Positions 54,923 through 64,000 of a stretch of DNA of 64,000 bases are shown one piece after another. The stretch's first letter is position 1. Each line of letters starts with the position of its first letter. The stretch is taken from contig JARKIF010000106.1 of NCBI GenBank assembly GCA_029378245.1, positions 1 through 64,000 of the forward strand, written 5' to 3'. A program made the translations under genes and the position numbers. The stretch is from Roridomyces roridus. Taxonomy: Eukaryota > Basidiomycota > Agaricomycetes > Agaricales > Mycenaceae. The notes below the pieces were generated by a model. It was not told where the DNA came from and did no database searches. It was given only the letters and a program-made list of their open reading frames with translations.

Positions 54923-57137
54923 TCAACTCGAACGAGTCTGAGTCTGATTCGCCCGCCATTTCGGGAAATCGGCCAACCACGATTTGACAAACTATCGAGG
55001 TGTGAGCAAGCAACGGCGGCGAACGTATTCATTTTCACCTTGATCTCATAGTCATGGATCGCTTGAATAAAGTCGGGTTCCGCGGATATGTTCAACAGGC
55101 CATTTTCGTCCCTGAAAATCAAGTTTAACTCAAAAGTTCGCTGGGAGTGAAAACAGACGAACCAATGATGTCCGCCTTGCTAATGGACGAAGAGACACGC
55201 GTCAGCAAATAATCAAAGAAATACAACCACGAGAGACAGCGAACCTTGATCAGGTAGTACGGCCGGAGGAGAGTATCTTCCCTCGGGAACCCGTCGGGAG
55301 AGTGAACGCACGCATACTGCCAAGGATCAATCCCCCCATCGACCTGCGCGAGCCTATCCGCCTGAATATGGAGCGCCCCATACTTGTTCCACCGCTCCAG
55401 CGCAGGCGTTGCCGGGACCGTGTTGAACTTGCCGGCAGGGAAACCCCATTTGCACCAGCGTTCGGAGTAGTCGGTTTGGATAGATCGAGAGAGGAGGGTC
55501 CGGCGTCCGAGGGGTGCTCCCTCTGTGGGTGTTGGTTAGTAAGTGAGAGAGGGTAGGATTGAGAGACCCACGAGAGAATTGACCGGCTTCCAAGCAGGAC
55601 TGGTACAAGTACGCGCGATTTCCGGAGAAGTCGTTCGGGTCAGCCCAAGCAGTTGCATTCTGTTAAAAGCAAGTTTGTGACCAAAATACAGAGCCAGTCG
55701 ACGAAAGGCTCACGTGTGTCCCAAAGCACTCGTTCGAATCCAGACTAACACCGGGAGGACAGAACGGGATGATCTTGGTTTTGATATAATTCGCATAGTT
55801 GCCGAGATTCGTCCACACAGCTCCGCCGGTAAACTTGCTCAGCTGTGAATCCACAGCCGAGAAGGTCTTATTGGCGCTCGTCACGGCATCGCAGAACAAA
55901 AAGAAATCGTCGCCGCCGACGTTTGGGTCCCAATTCAATTCTTGCCAGCTGTTCGTTGGGTAGGTGAACGGATTCTGACCAAAATTTCTGTGAGCAAAGA
56001 ATCCCAGATAAGGTGAGAGGTTCCTACGCCGATTGGGAACTGGGCATATGGGGCGAAGTTGAGAATCAGTTGATAAATTTAGCGCTGGAAGGACGGACCG
56101 CGATGGTTAGAGCAACGTCTCTGATATCTTGAACAGCCTCTAGCCCGAAAATCGTCTTGAGCTCGGCAAGGGCGGCGGTATTCTTTGTAGTGATCAAAAA
56201 GTCCATCTTGTCCACGATGTCTTCGATGCTTTGAACACAATCTTGCGGCGCATTTTCTTGAATGGTGTAATACCTGACAACGTTCAGCTTATGCGACGAG
56301 CTCGAAATTGGACTGACCATTGTGGATAGCCTGTGAAAACTTTCACCGTCCCGCTGGAGCTGATACCGCCATAAATGACATCCCCGAACTCTTTGACTGT
56401 GAACGCAGTCTCGGCACCAGCCAGCGATCCGCCATCTTTCAAGCATCATTAGTAAAGGCCTCCCTCTGCAACAGCACACGCACACATGATCCACGGCCGA
56501 CCGGGAGCAGTCAAATCCTCGTCCTCATGACCAGGAACAGAAACATGCTGCGCAAAGTACGCAAAATCGGCGATAGATTGTTCTGTCGTAAGCCAGCGCA
56601 GGTTGTCCGTCGTAAGTCCTTCGGCGGCGATGAGCTCCAATTCGGGGAAAGTTGTGCCGTAGTATCTGTGTTCGATGATGATACCCATCCCGCTGTGGAC
56701 GCCGTCAAGCCGATGAACAAGGACTCGGGGTGGCCCGCATTGTTAGGTAAACGTACCCGGTGGCCTGTGCCAGCTCAGCGATGACGCCAGTCAGAAGGAA
56801 ACTGCCGCGACTGCTCGCACTGGTTTCCCCGCTATCCAGGAGGAAGATGGGTCCACCTGGTCGGTAGAAAGTGTCATTGAGGATGTAATTCTGAGGGAAT
56901 GTTGCGCTGGTCGGGGGAGGTCCGTAGAACGTGTCGTTGGGAAAGTGGTTGGTTATCTGGTTGAAGCTGAAGGTTTTGAAGGCGGGTGCGGGGGATTGAC
57001 GAGATCTGCAGTGGAGTGAGTTTGTGGTCATGGTAGATGTCTAGCACAACGTACATGAGCTTGCGCTCGAGGATCGATCTTGAGAGATCCTGGCCGAGCA
57101 CATAAGAAGCAGCGAGAAGCGAGAGAAAGAGCCTCAT
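54923..57137 (-). CDS. Serine carboxypeptidase, family S28 (right copy)
   Basis: Identical copy of 13525-15739, on the minus strand, with signal peptide, GGSLAGA serine motif, GGIDPW aspartate and GGHHWDENG histidine all present. Its TATA box (57182-57191) is also included, so gene dose is doubled. The spacer between this gene and F-box C' (57138-57439) holds only promoter and 3'-flank sequence. Confidence 0.88.
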
Positions 57138-57181
57138 CGGATGGAAAGAGGAGGATTCTGAGCAAGATTCGGCGGCGTGGC

Positions 57182-57191
57182 TTTTTATATG
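57182..57191 (-). promoter_or_regulatory. TATA box of the right S28 gene
   Basis: TATAAAAA context on the minus strand, 45-54 nt before the ATG at 57137. Confidence 0.5.
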
Positions 57192-57439
57192 TAAATTTCT
57201 CACCCCACGACCGCTGATCCGGGACTCTTAGCTCAGCCATCCGCCGCTGGGTGCCAAAACCAAACCATTCTGTCGGGTATATCTGGGAGAGTCGGGCGCT
57301 CGAGCGTACCTTGCGTACGTCAACTTAGAACCAGGAGGAGAAAGAGAATTGATGAAGATTGGATGGAGAGTTGAAATCAAACACTGGATCGTAATCAGTA
57401 TCAAGACGTTAGTTACAAAGCTTGGAAAAAGCTACCGAA

Positions 57440-59020
57440 CTAGTACCACATAGGACGACACATCCACGGCGCTATATGATCCCATAAATCGGCGCCTTTC
57501 ACCAATTTATATTCTAGCCCACTCCGACGAAGCGACCTCAATCTCTGAAGTGTACCAGGGTCGGGCTTGGGGTGCCGCCGACCATTAAAGCAGAGCGCGA
57601 CCAAGCGCAGCGCACCCTGGCCCATGCGCCACCGGGACTCGAGCACGTCCGCCCAAAGTCCGTAGTCGAAAGGTGACTTGTCTTCGAACGTCAAGTGGAG
57701 GCCCGTGATCTGCGAGGGGAGATAGGTGATGAGCTCGACCAAGTCGTTCGCGACGGTAGCGTGGCCCGAGTCCTCGTCAAACCCATAGCGGTCGCCGCCG
57801 ACGATGATTATGGCCAGCTCGATAAGCGAGGTGCATCGGTTCATGAGTTTGGAAGCTAGTGCCTCATGAGGCAAACCACGTAGACAGAGTCTCCGAACGG
57901 TGCTGGAAGTGTCTGCGACGAAGCGGTCGAGGGCAGGGATGAGATACATTTCATGCCACCGAAGGTACAGTGTGAATTGTTCGAGAATGGCCACTTGCAG
58001 ATACTGCAAGACCTCGGCATGCGAGACATAGAGGCGCCGAAGCTGTGACAGCTGGATGACCTGCCCAGTCGCCGGCCAAACAGGGTAAGGGTAGACGTCG
58101 ATATGAGCCTCCACCAGAGCGAGGTTGGCGCTGAGAATTCCGCGATGTGTGTCCCAAGGTGCGTGAGCGTGATATCGAGTGAGCTGGTTGATTGGTGGGA
58201 GAAAGTGAACCGAGAGCTGCCTGCATACCATGAGGTCAGACAAATGACACGCGGTGCGCAGATAATCGACGACAACGGATCGTGCCGCGTTGTCATCGTC
58301 TTCATCGTCCGAGTCTCCTCCCTCATCCTTGTCCCACTCGAAAGCGACTCTGCGCAATGACGGTACATTACGAATGGACGGAAGGAGAGGAAGAAGGCCC
58401 TCTGTGAGTTGGATATAAAGCTCCTCCCATCGGGCAGAGTGTTGGATGAGAAAACGGAGCAGCCGTACTTGTGGGCGCGCCTCCCGTTCCTCCGACCCGT
58501 AGAAGTGGATTTTGAGGCGCTGTGCGCGGCTTATCTGCGCCTCGGCCGCGGCGAGAGAATAGTTGCAATCTACACAGACCATGGACCACAGGGAAGGCAT
58601 GGAGATGGCAATAGCCCTCCACTGACTGCAGACATGCGTCAAAACCCAGGGGCTTTGTTTTATGAATGACTTCCGCTTGTGCAAATCGGCGAGGGACGGT
58701 AGGGCCCACGTGAAGATTTCTCCGAGGGTCTCTGGTGGCATCCGGCGGAGCGGGGAAAAGATGCCCACGTGCTGGTTGCGGCTGCGACTCAGCGCGTCGC
58801 GATCCTCTTCCAGCTGAGCGAGACGATGCCGAAGCGTCGAGATTTCGCCGTCAAGCAACTCCAAGCGCCCGTCGATGCTCGAGATGGCGTCACGGATGGC
58901 GGGAAATTGGCAGCATTCCGGGGGCTGGTTGGAGTGTAAGAGGATGTGCAGTTTCGATTCTGGATCTACGCCATTCAAGTTCTTGACGACATCGGGACTG
59001 GGATGGCCGTCGACGTCCAT
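57440..59020 (-). CDS. F-box protein C'
   Basis: Single exon, 526 residues, from MDVDGHPSPDVVKNLNGVDP. LHILLHSNQPPECCQFPAIR, a coiled-coil-like helix, the F-box FSPLRRMPPETLGEIFTW, WVLTHVCSQWRAIAISMPSL, an acidic run and leucine-rich repeats follow; the end is WDHIAPWMCRPMWY. Residues before about 434 differ from F-box C at roughly one position in seven; from there to the stop the two are identical. The gene is thus a mosaic: old 5' body plus a recently acquired 3' end. Confidence 0.85.
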   Translation of the reverse strand: MDVDGHPSPDVVKNLNGVDPESKLHILLHSNQPPECCQFPAIRDAISSIDGRLELLDGEISTLRHRLAQLEEDRDALSRSRNQHVGIFSPLRRMPPETLGEIFTWALPSLADLHKRKSFIKQSPWVLTHVCSQWRAIAISMPSLWSMVCVDCNYSLAAAEAQISRAQRLKIHFYGSEEREARPQVRLLRFLIQHSARWEELYIQLTEGLLPLLPSIRNVPSLRRVAFEWDKDEGGDSDDEDDDNAARSVVVDYLRTACHLSDLMVCRQLSVHFLPPINQLTRYHAHAPWDTHRGILSANLALVEAHIDVYPYPVWPATGQVIQLSQLRRLYVSHAEVLQYLQVAILEQFTLYLRWHEMYLIPALDRFVADTSSTVRRLCLRGLPHEALASKLMNRCTSLIELAIIIVGGDRYGFDEDSGHATVANDLVELITYLPSQITGLHLTFEDKSPFDYGLWADVLESRWRMGQGALRLVALCFNGRRHPKPDPGTLQRLRSLRRSGLEYKLVKGADLWDHIAPWMCRPMWY

Positions 59021-59310
59021 CGAGTCTGTAAAGACGAGGGCGTGTTGGAAGGCTCGTTCGGTTGGTTGCAGTTAATTGGGGCACAGAATGCAGGAGGATA
59101 CGGCTCGGGGCCAGCGTGGACTGAGTTTGGCACTGGCAGTGAACAAGAAGCGTGCACGGTCACGTCACACATACGTGTTATTTGTACCCCTGTCAGCCCC
59201 TGTCTTTGTGGCAATCTTCAACTTGTTGATTTCTTTTGCTTCTATGTACTCATTTTCCTTGACAGAATCCATTCCTGCAACTATGTATACACATTATACA
59301 CATTCCCACT

Positions 59311-60943
59311 TTATTCAACAAGCCAGTCCGGGCCACACATCCAACGCGCCATGAATCCGGGTTTCATTATAGCATTCACCTTGTCCTCCTCATCTTCCAC
59401 AATCGAAAGTTCCAAGCCTTGCTGACGAAGCCTCTCCCACTTGGCCGGCCGTACACGCTTGGACTCCTTCACCGTCCCGGACTGGAACAATAACGTCGCC
59501 ACCCGCAGAGTACACTGGGGCGCGTCAACCCGCGATTTGAGCATGCGGAGAATGATACGAGAATCAACCACGAATGGCTGGGGATCCTTTTCGAAAGCGA
59601 GGTGAATATGAGTTAGTCTGGGGCCCACGATGGGAGTGGTTGCGTCCACCGCCAGGCGGGAAACCAGGCTTTCCGGATCGGGAGTCTTGACGGGGACGGA
59701 GGCGCCCCACGAAGTAATATCATTGTATTGGTGCCAGGTGAAGATTACGGCCAGCTCAGTGACGCCAGTATAACGCCGTAGGATTTCGGCGACCAACTCT
59801 GCACCGTCATCACCAACACCGTGTAGTCCGAGTCTCCGGACGCTGTGCGGTTCTCTCGATGAACTGTTCGAGTCTGCGGCTAAGATGAGTCCAGGTCTCC
59901 AAACGCCGAACTTTGAGGGTGAATTGTTCGAGATTCGGTACATGGAGGCACGAAACGACACCCGCTTCGGATAGGTAGAGGGACCGGAGCGCAGGAAGTA
60001 TAATGGCCGATTCAGCTCGATATCCTTGGACGGGTCAGGTCCGGGATGAGATGTGCGCCTCGACGAGGGTGGGGCTCTGACGAAGAATTTCGACATGATA
60101 CTTCCAAGGCGCGTTGACGTGATAATGAGTGAGTTGATTTGCAGGGAGCAAGACTCGGAGCGACGGTGAGTGCCGTGGCCAGCAATCAATGGTGACATGG
60201 ACCAGAGACTCTGCGGTCTCGAAATAGTCGATATCCGACGGTGCCTCGCTGTCGCGTTCATCGTTAATCCAACATAAACGAAGCTTCCGCAAAGAGGGCA
60301 GCCGGTCTCGAAGAGCGGGAAGGAGACTTTCAAGCTCCGGGGTCAATTGCAAGAATGCCTCCTCCCAGCGCGGAGAATGCTCGATGAGGTGCTCCAGCGT
60401 CTCCACTGCATCGGACCCTTCTGTGCCACAACCTGGACCCGAACTGAAATAAATTGCGAGGGTGCTGGCGCGCTCTACCTGTGCCTTGACCACCGCCAGA
60501 GGATAATGGCAGTCGAGGTTTACGCTGCAGGCCCGGGGCAGCGCGAGAAAGGACCACAACGAGGGCGTCGAGATGGCTGCTGCCCTCCACACGCTGCACA
60601 CGTGTGTGAGGACCCAAGGACTCTCGTTCATAGATTCTGCGATCGTATGTGCCACCTTGTTCGTCGTGGCGTTGGGGAGGGTCCACGCGAAGATTTCCCG
60701 AAAGATTTCGGGTGGCATTCGTCGGATGGGCGAGAGGATGCTCGCGAACGGCCTGCCCACGTGCTCGGCGTCGTCGCAACACGCAAAACGCGCACGCGCG
60801 TCCTCGAGCCGCTCGAGCTGCGTCGCCCATAAGACGATCTCATCATCCGTCACGTTGGCGTGGTCATCTTCAGGCTGGACCAGCCGTTCCCTCGCAAACG
60901 AGATGATCTTCTTGTCGAGTCGAGTTCGGCTCCTGCCAACCTA
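59311..60943 (-). pseudogene. F-box protein A', 5' truncated with stop and frameshift
   Basis: Relative of F-box A (7859-9741). From the element edge at 60943 it reads TRLDKKIISFARERLVQPED, the F-box ILSPIRRMPPEIFREIFAW, WVLTHVCSVWRAAAISTPSL and ILRQSPTLVEAHISSRT. An in-frame TGA follows at 60035-60037. The same frame goes on with IILPALRSLYLSEAGVVSCL and LEQFTLKVRRLETWTHLSRR. A shift near 59845 then gives SVRRLGLHGVGDDGAELVAE to the end RWMCGPDWLVE at 59311. The first 60 or so codons of A have no counterpart because the TIR element begins at 60944. Confidence 0.8.
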
Positions 60944-62135
60944 GTCTCTCGTAGACAGACTACGATACAGCTGACGAACAAGTTGTAGCTGTATGTAGTC
61001 TGTTTGCAATCGCGCCCGTCTGGCAGGGGCCACCCAATCGACGTCATCGCCCAAAAGGGATGCGTCACGTGGTCCTTTTCGCTCGCGTCGGTTCGAGCCC
61101 GCTGCTCGTCAACTATTTTTCTGGGCTTAGATACTTGTCGAAAACAGTCCACGCTGGGCAGGAGTTGAAAGGAATGTGACATTGAATAAGTATACTACCA
61201 GCAGCAGTGAAAGGGATCATAATAGATGATGTAGACTGCTCTGAGCTCATGAGTCCGCCAATACAGGAATACAGGGCACCCTCCCGAGTCCTAACCGCCT
61301 GTGCACAATGCCTCGACAATCCTTCGCTCAGCCTCCCAATTCATGCGATTAACAGTACGTCGAGGATGCGACAACGTCTCAGCGCCGAACGTCTGCACGT
61401 AGCCGGTGGAAAGGAGGAGATCAGGCACTCCGGCGTCGGTGTGCCTAGCGTAGCAAGACTATCGTGTGCGCAGCGACGAGGAGGACCGGAGAGGGTGGAG
61501 CGGCGAGAGAACTCTGTGGTACCGATGCTGTCGGCGCAGACTCGATGCTCCCCCACCTGCACGGACCTGGGTAGAGAGTATGAGGGAAAGGGACAGAGAA
61601 GGAGTGCTAACGACGCACCTGAGATCCAGTTACCAATGCCATCGTGCTCCAACGGTAATCGCGTCGCGTACGGCGTGTGGTGCGGCGTCGTCACTTGCAG
61701 GCTGCGAAATCGGGGAGAGGGGTCGCGAAGACGCTAACCAAAGCGTAGTCCATGCCATCGAGGATACGAGAGACATGGCTGGACGTCTCGGATCACAGGC
61801 AGAAGGCCATGGAGGGTGAGACTTGCCCATATGCGAGGGACACGAGTGGCGAGTATTCAGCAAGATTGTCGGGCGTAGACGGCTCCCTGAGTGAGACATT
61901 GACTTGAATGAGCTTCTGGGATGGTGTTCGTGGCGTAGTGGACGGCAGGGACGCGTCGGAGGGCGAGACGAGCGAGGGAGGAGGAGGAGAGGTGTTGCGC
62001 TGGCAGTGCACGTGGTCATCCCTTTTGGGCGATGACGTCGATTGGGTGGCACCTGCCAAAGGGGCGCGATTGCAAACAGACTACATACAGCTACAACTTG
62101 TTCGTCAGCTGTATCGTAGTCTGTCTACGAGAGAC
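60944..62135. mobile_element. Non-autonomous DNA transposon with 119-bp terminal inverted repeats
   Basis: The left end 60944-61062 and the right end 62017-62135 are inverted copies with only a few differences (both start GTCTCTCGTAGACAGAC; inner end CCCAAAAGGGATG). TA lies outside both ends (60942-60943 and 62136-62137). The interior of about 950 bp has no transposase-like protein. It sits at the 5' break of F-box A'. Confidence 0.8.
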
Positions 62136-63799
62136 TAATGCAAGGCGGCCTAGATCACGTAGGTCCTGCGTCTTCATGCATATGACTGTGCCATTCTTCG
62201 CTCACGAAGGTCGGCCAGTGTCGAGCGCGCTACTTCTCGGTGTGGTGGTGACAGACTGTGACAGATGAGGCGGTACTTACGCATCAAAATCGCGGTCCTG
62301 ACACGTGTCACGCGGCGCGCCTTGACACTTGCTTTGCGCAAGCTTTGCAGCTTGCTCACAGCACTCGGGATGAAATACTGCTTTGTCTTCTTCTAGCTCC
62401 CGATGAACTCATGCACTCAGTCTGGGACGCCAACCGTCGCTGGTAGATTGCAGCGACCCACCTCGGACCCGAACCTCCAACCTCCCGGTCCCAACCGAGC
62501 TGCTGCAGATTTTCTTGTGGACGGTGCCTCCGGCTGCGGAGATCGCGAAACGGCATAGATTCAAGCATATCTACTTTTGCTGGCACGCCGTCCCTGTGGT
62601 CTCTGCTCGTCGGTACGATCTTGGCGTCGACTTTCGGACCACGTCGTCGTATGCGCCCTTCGTCTCTCAAAGGAAGCGATGTCCTATCTTAGTTGCACAC
62701 CGTCGAGCTCAGCAGAAGCACCTCACGTTGACCCAGCTGTCAGTCTGCCCCAGGGGAAGCAAGGAGGGCGCACGTGGGCACATGCAGCCGGGTGGTCGGA
62801 CGCTGGCTTCACATATCGACGGGGGTACGACGGTCCCCTTGACCCAGGACCAGTCTCGCACGTGTATTACCCTGAGAGCCCAGGAGAAGGTGTATGAATA
62901 GGGTCTTCAGCAGTCCATGTTTACGTGGGAGGGGAGGTGGGGCCCTAAGGCCGAAATTCTGGGATGTTTAACGCAACACCGTACCCTCTGTGTCAGATCT
63001 TGCTCCTAATTTTGTTATCACCTGATTCTTCTGTCGTGGACTGCGGCGACCTGGTCAGCTTGAAATCTCACTGGCGGTGGCGTGGCTTCGCGTTCGGAAA
63101 ATACCACATTCTCATACTTGGCTTCGCGGACTCTCAGGCGAATAGCGTTTCGGGCCAACTCTCATGATTCATCCACTTGGCCGCTACATCTCGTGCCTGA
63201 GCATATCATCCTGTCCGTTCTCCGGGTACACAGTCAATCCTACGTCATCTCCTCTTTCTGCGCAAGAATGCTCTTCAGTTACATGGGTTAACTGCAAGTA
63301 ACTCAGTAACACCTTGGGCTATTCTGAGGAAAGCATTTCATCCGTCCACCGGTAAACTTTCCACCGGTAAACCCTCTGCTCTCTTTGCGCCGCAAAGTCT
63401 CCCGTGGGCCGTAATTTAAGATTCCCGCGATCTTCAAGTGACTCCTATGATGTTTCGAGACAAGTATTGTTTGACAGTCGTCACGATTCGTGGCTCCGCG
63501 GCGCTGTCACCGTTGGTTCGCACCAGCGGCTTTGTGCATTCCGTACGCTCTCGGTATACTTATCCCTCTATTACCCATGGTTCAAGATTGTTAAGGTTCG
63601 TGGTCGAATGGAACACCGGCTCCAATCGTTGCAGCCAGACGCCTCAGTCTTTCTGCCCCAAGATTGGATCTCAACGTAATGTGCATTGGCCCAGTCAGCA
63701 TCATCAAGGTCCTCATGACCCGCGGGTGCGATGGAGAGACTTGTATAAATATGCAACCATTCTGTCCCGAACCTGGATGACATCCCCAGCTCACCGGAC
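62136..63799. other. Intergenic stretch, mostly without genes
   Basis: Contains one F-box relic (62490-62640) and the upstream region of the last P450. Nothing else recognised. Confidence 0.5.
62490..62640 (+). pseudogene. F-box fragment
   Basis: VPTELLQIFLWTVPPAAEIA matches the F-box core of the family (compare MPPEILGEIFMWTLP). In another frame about 70 bp later GTPSLWSLLVGTIL resembles STPSLWSLVV. The intervening HVCSRWRAVAI segment is missing and no complete reading frame exists. Confidence 0.55.
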
Positions 63800-64000
63800 A
63801 TGTTACTCAACCCCCTCAATTCGATCCTTCTTGCTACCGTGCTCTTTACGGTGCTCTTACTTCGCAAGCGCTCGCGGTTGCCTCTCCCTCCCGGCCCGCC
63901 CAAGCTTCCTCTCCTAGGAAATCTCTTCAATCATCCCTCGGTTTCCGTCTGGAAGATTTATATGGAATGGAGCAAACTCTACGGCAAGTCAGGTATTTCC
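63800..64000 (+). CDS. Cytochrome P450, first exon (P450-3, runs off the window)
   Basis: From the ATG at 63800: MLLNPLNSILLATVLFTVLL is the membrane anchor. RKRSRLPLPPGPPKLPLLGN is the proline-rich hinge, and LFNHPSVSVWKIYMEWSKLY follows, the same block where P450-1 has its frameshift. An intron probably starts after the LYG or GK codon near 63986-63990. The rest lies beyond the window, so activity cannot be judged. Confidence 0.8.
   Translation, partial: MLLNPLNSILLATVLFTVLLLRKRSRLPLPPGPPKLPLLGNLFNHPSVSVWKIYMEWSKLYGKSGIS

Larger units (their letters stand above)
47476..57718. repeat. Right arm of the 10.24-kb inverted repeat
   Basis: Reverse-complement match of 12944-23188, 2 bp shorter (one AT unit at about 51990). 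The left edge abuts copia sequence; the right edge is inside F-box C'. Confidence 0.95.

Overview
The window is chromosomal DNA of a mushroom-forming basidiomycete (Agaricomycetes). The signs are many introns of about 50 nt with GT..AG ends, a run of the large lineage-typical F-box family (core like LSPLRRMPPEILGEIF), cytochrome P450s, a CBM1-tailed AA9 lytic polysaccharide monooxygenase (LPMO) of a plant-litter degrader, small Cys-rich zygote-specific-like secreted proteins and a Ty1/copia remnant. Genus is not determined; a Mycena-like agaric would fit.

Layout. 59-4352: two damaged P450 genes, tail to tail. 4353-7858: no convincing gene, ending in a degenerate tandem repeat. 7859-13222: three F-box genes, A (+), B (-) and C (+). 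12944-23188: left arm of a near-identical 10.24-kb inverted repeat, holding the 3' end of F-box C, a serine carboxypeptidase S28, two tandem modules of Cys-rich genes (one carrying a MITE) and an AA9-CBM1 LPMO. 23189-47475: 24.3-kb single-copy spacer with a Zn2Cys6 regulator, an epoxide hydrolase, a damaged secreted-protein gene, the ER E2 enzyme UBC6, an FAD monooxygenase, F-box D, E and F, an intact secreted-protein paralogue and a gutted copia element. 47476-57718: right arm in opposite orientation, with its LPMO beheaded at the copia junction. 57440-60943: F-box C' and the broken A', cut at its 5' end by a 1.2-kb TIR element (60944-62135). 62136-64000: an F-box relic and the first exon of a third P450.

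Main story. The arms look like a recent, one-sided homology-driven copying event. One boundary lies inside a pair of F-box paralogues that are about 85% identical at protein level outside the arm and apparently identical inside it. The other boundary is an abrupt join of LPMO sequence to a copia fragment. Just beyond that fragment's LTR lie the last codons and 3' flank of a C-type F-box gene, probably the original end of C'. The only difference I found between the arms is one AT unit in a short (AT)n run.

Most promising biology. A Cys-rich two-gene module occurs twice per arm. Its second, unrecognised gene has the same cysteine spacing and the same phase-1 intron as the zygote-specific-like gene beside it, so both appear to be branches of one secreted-peptide family.
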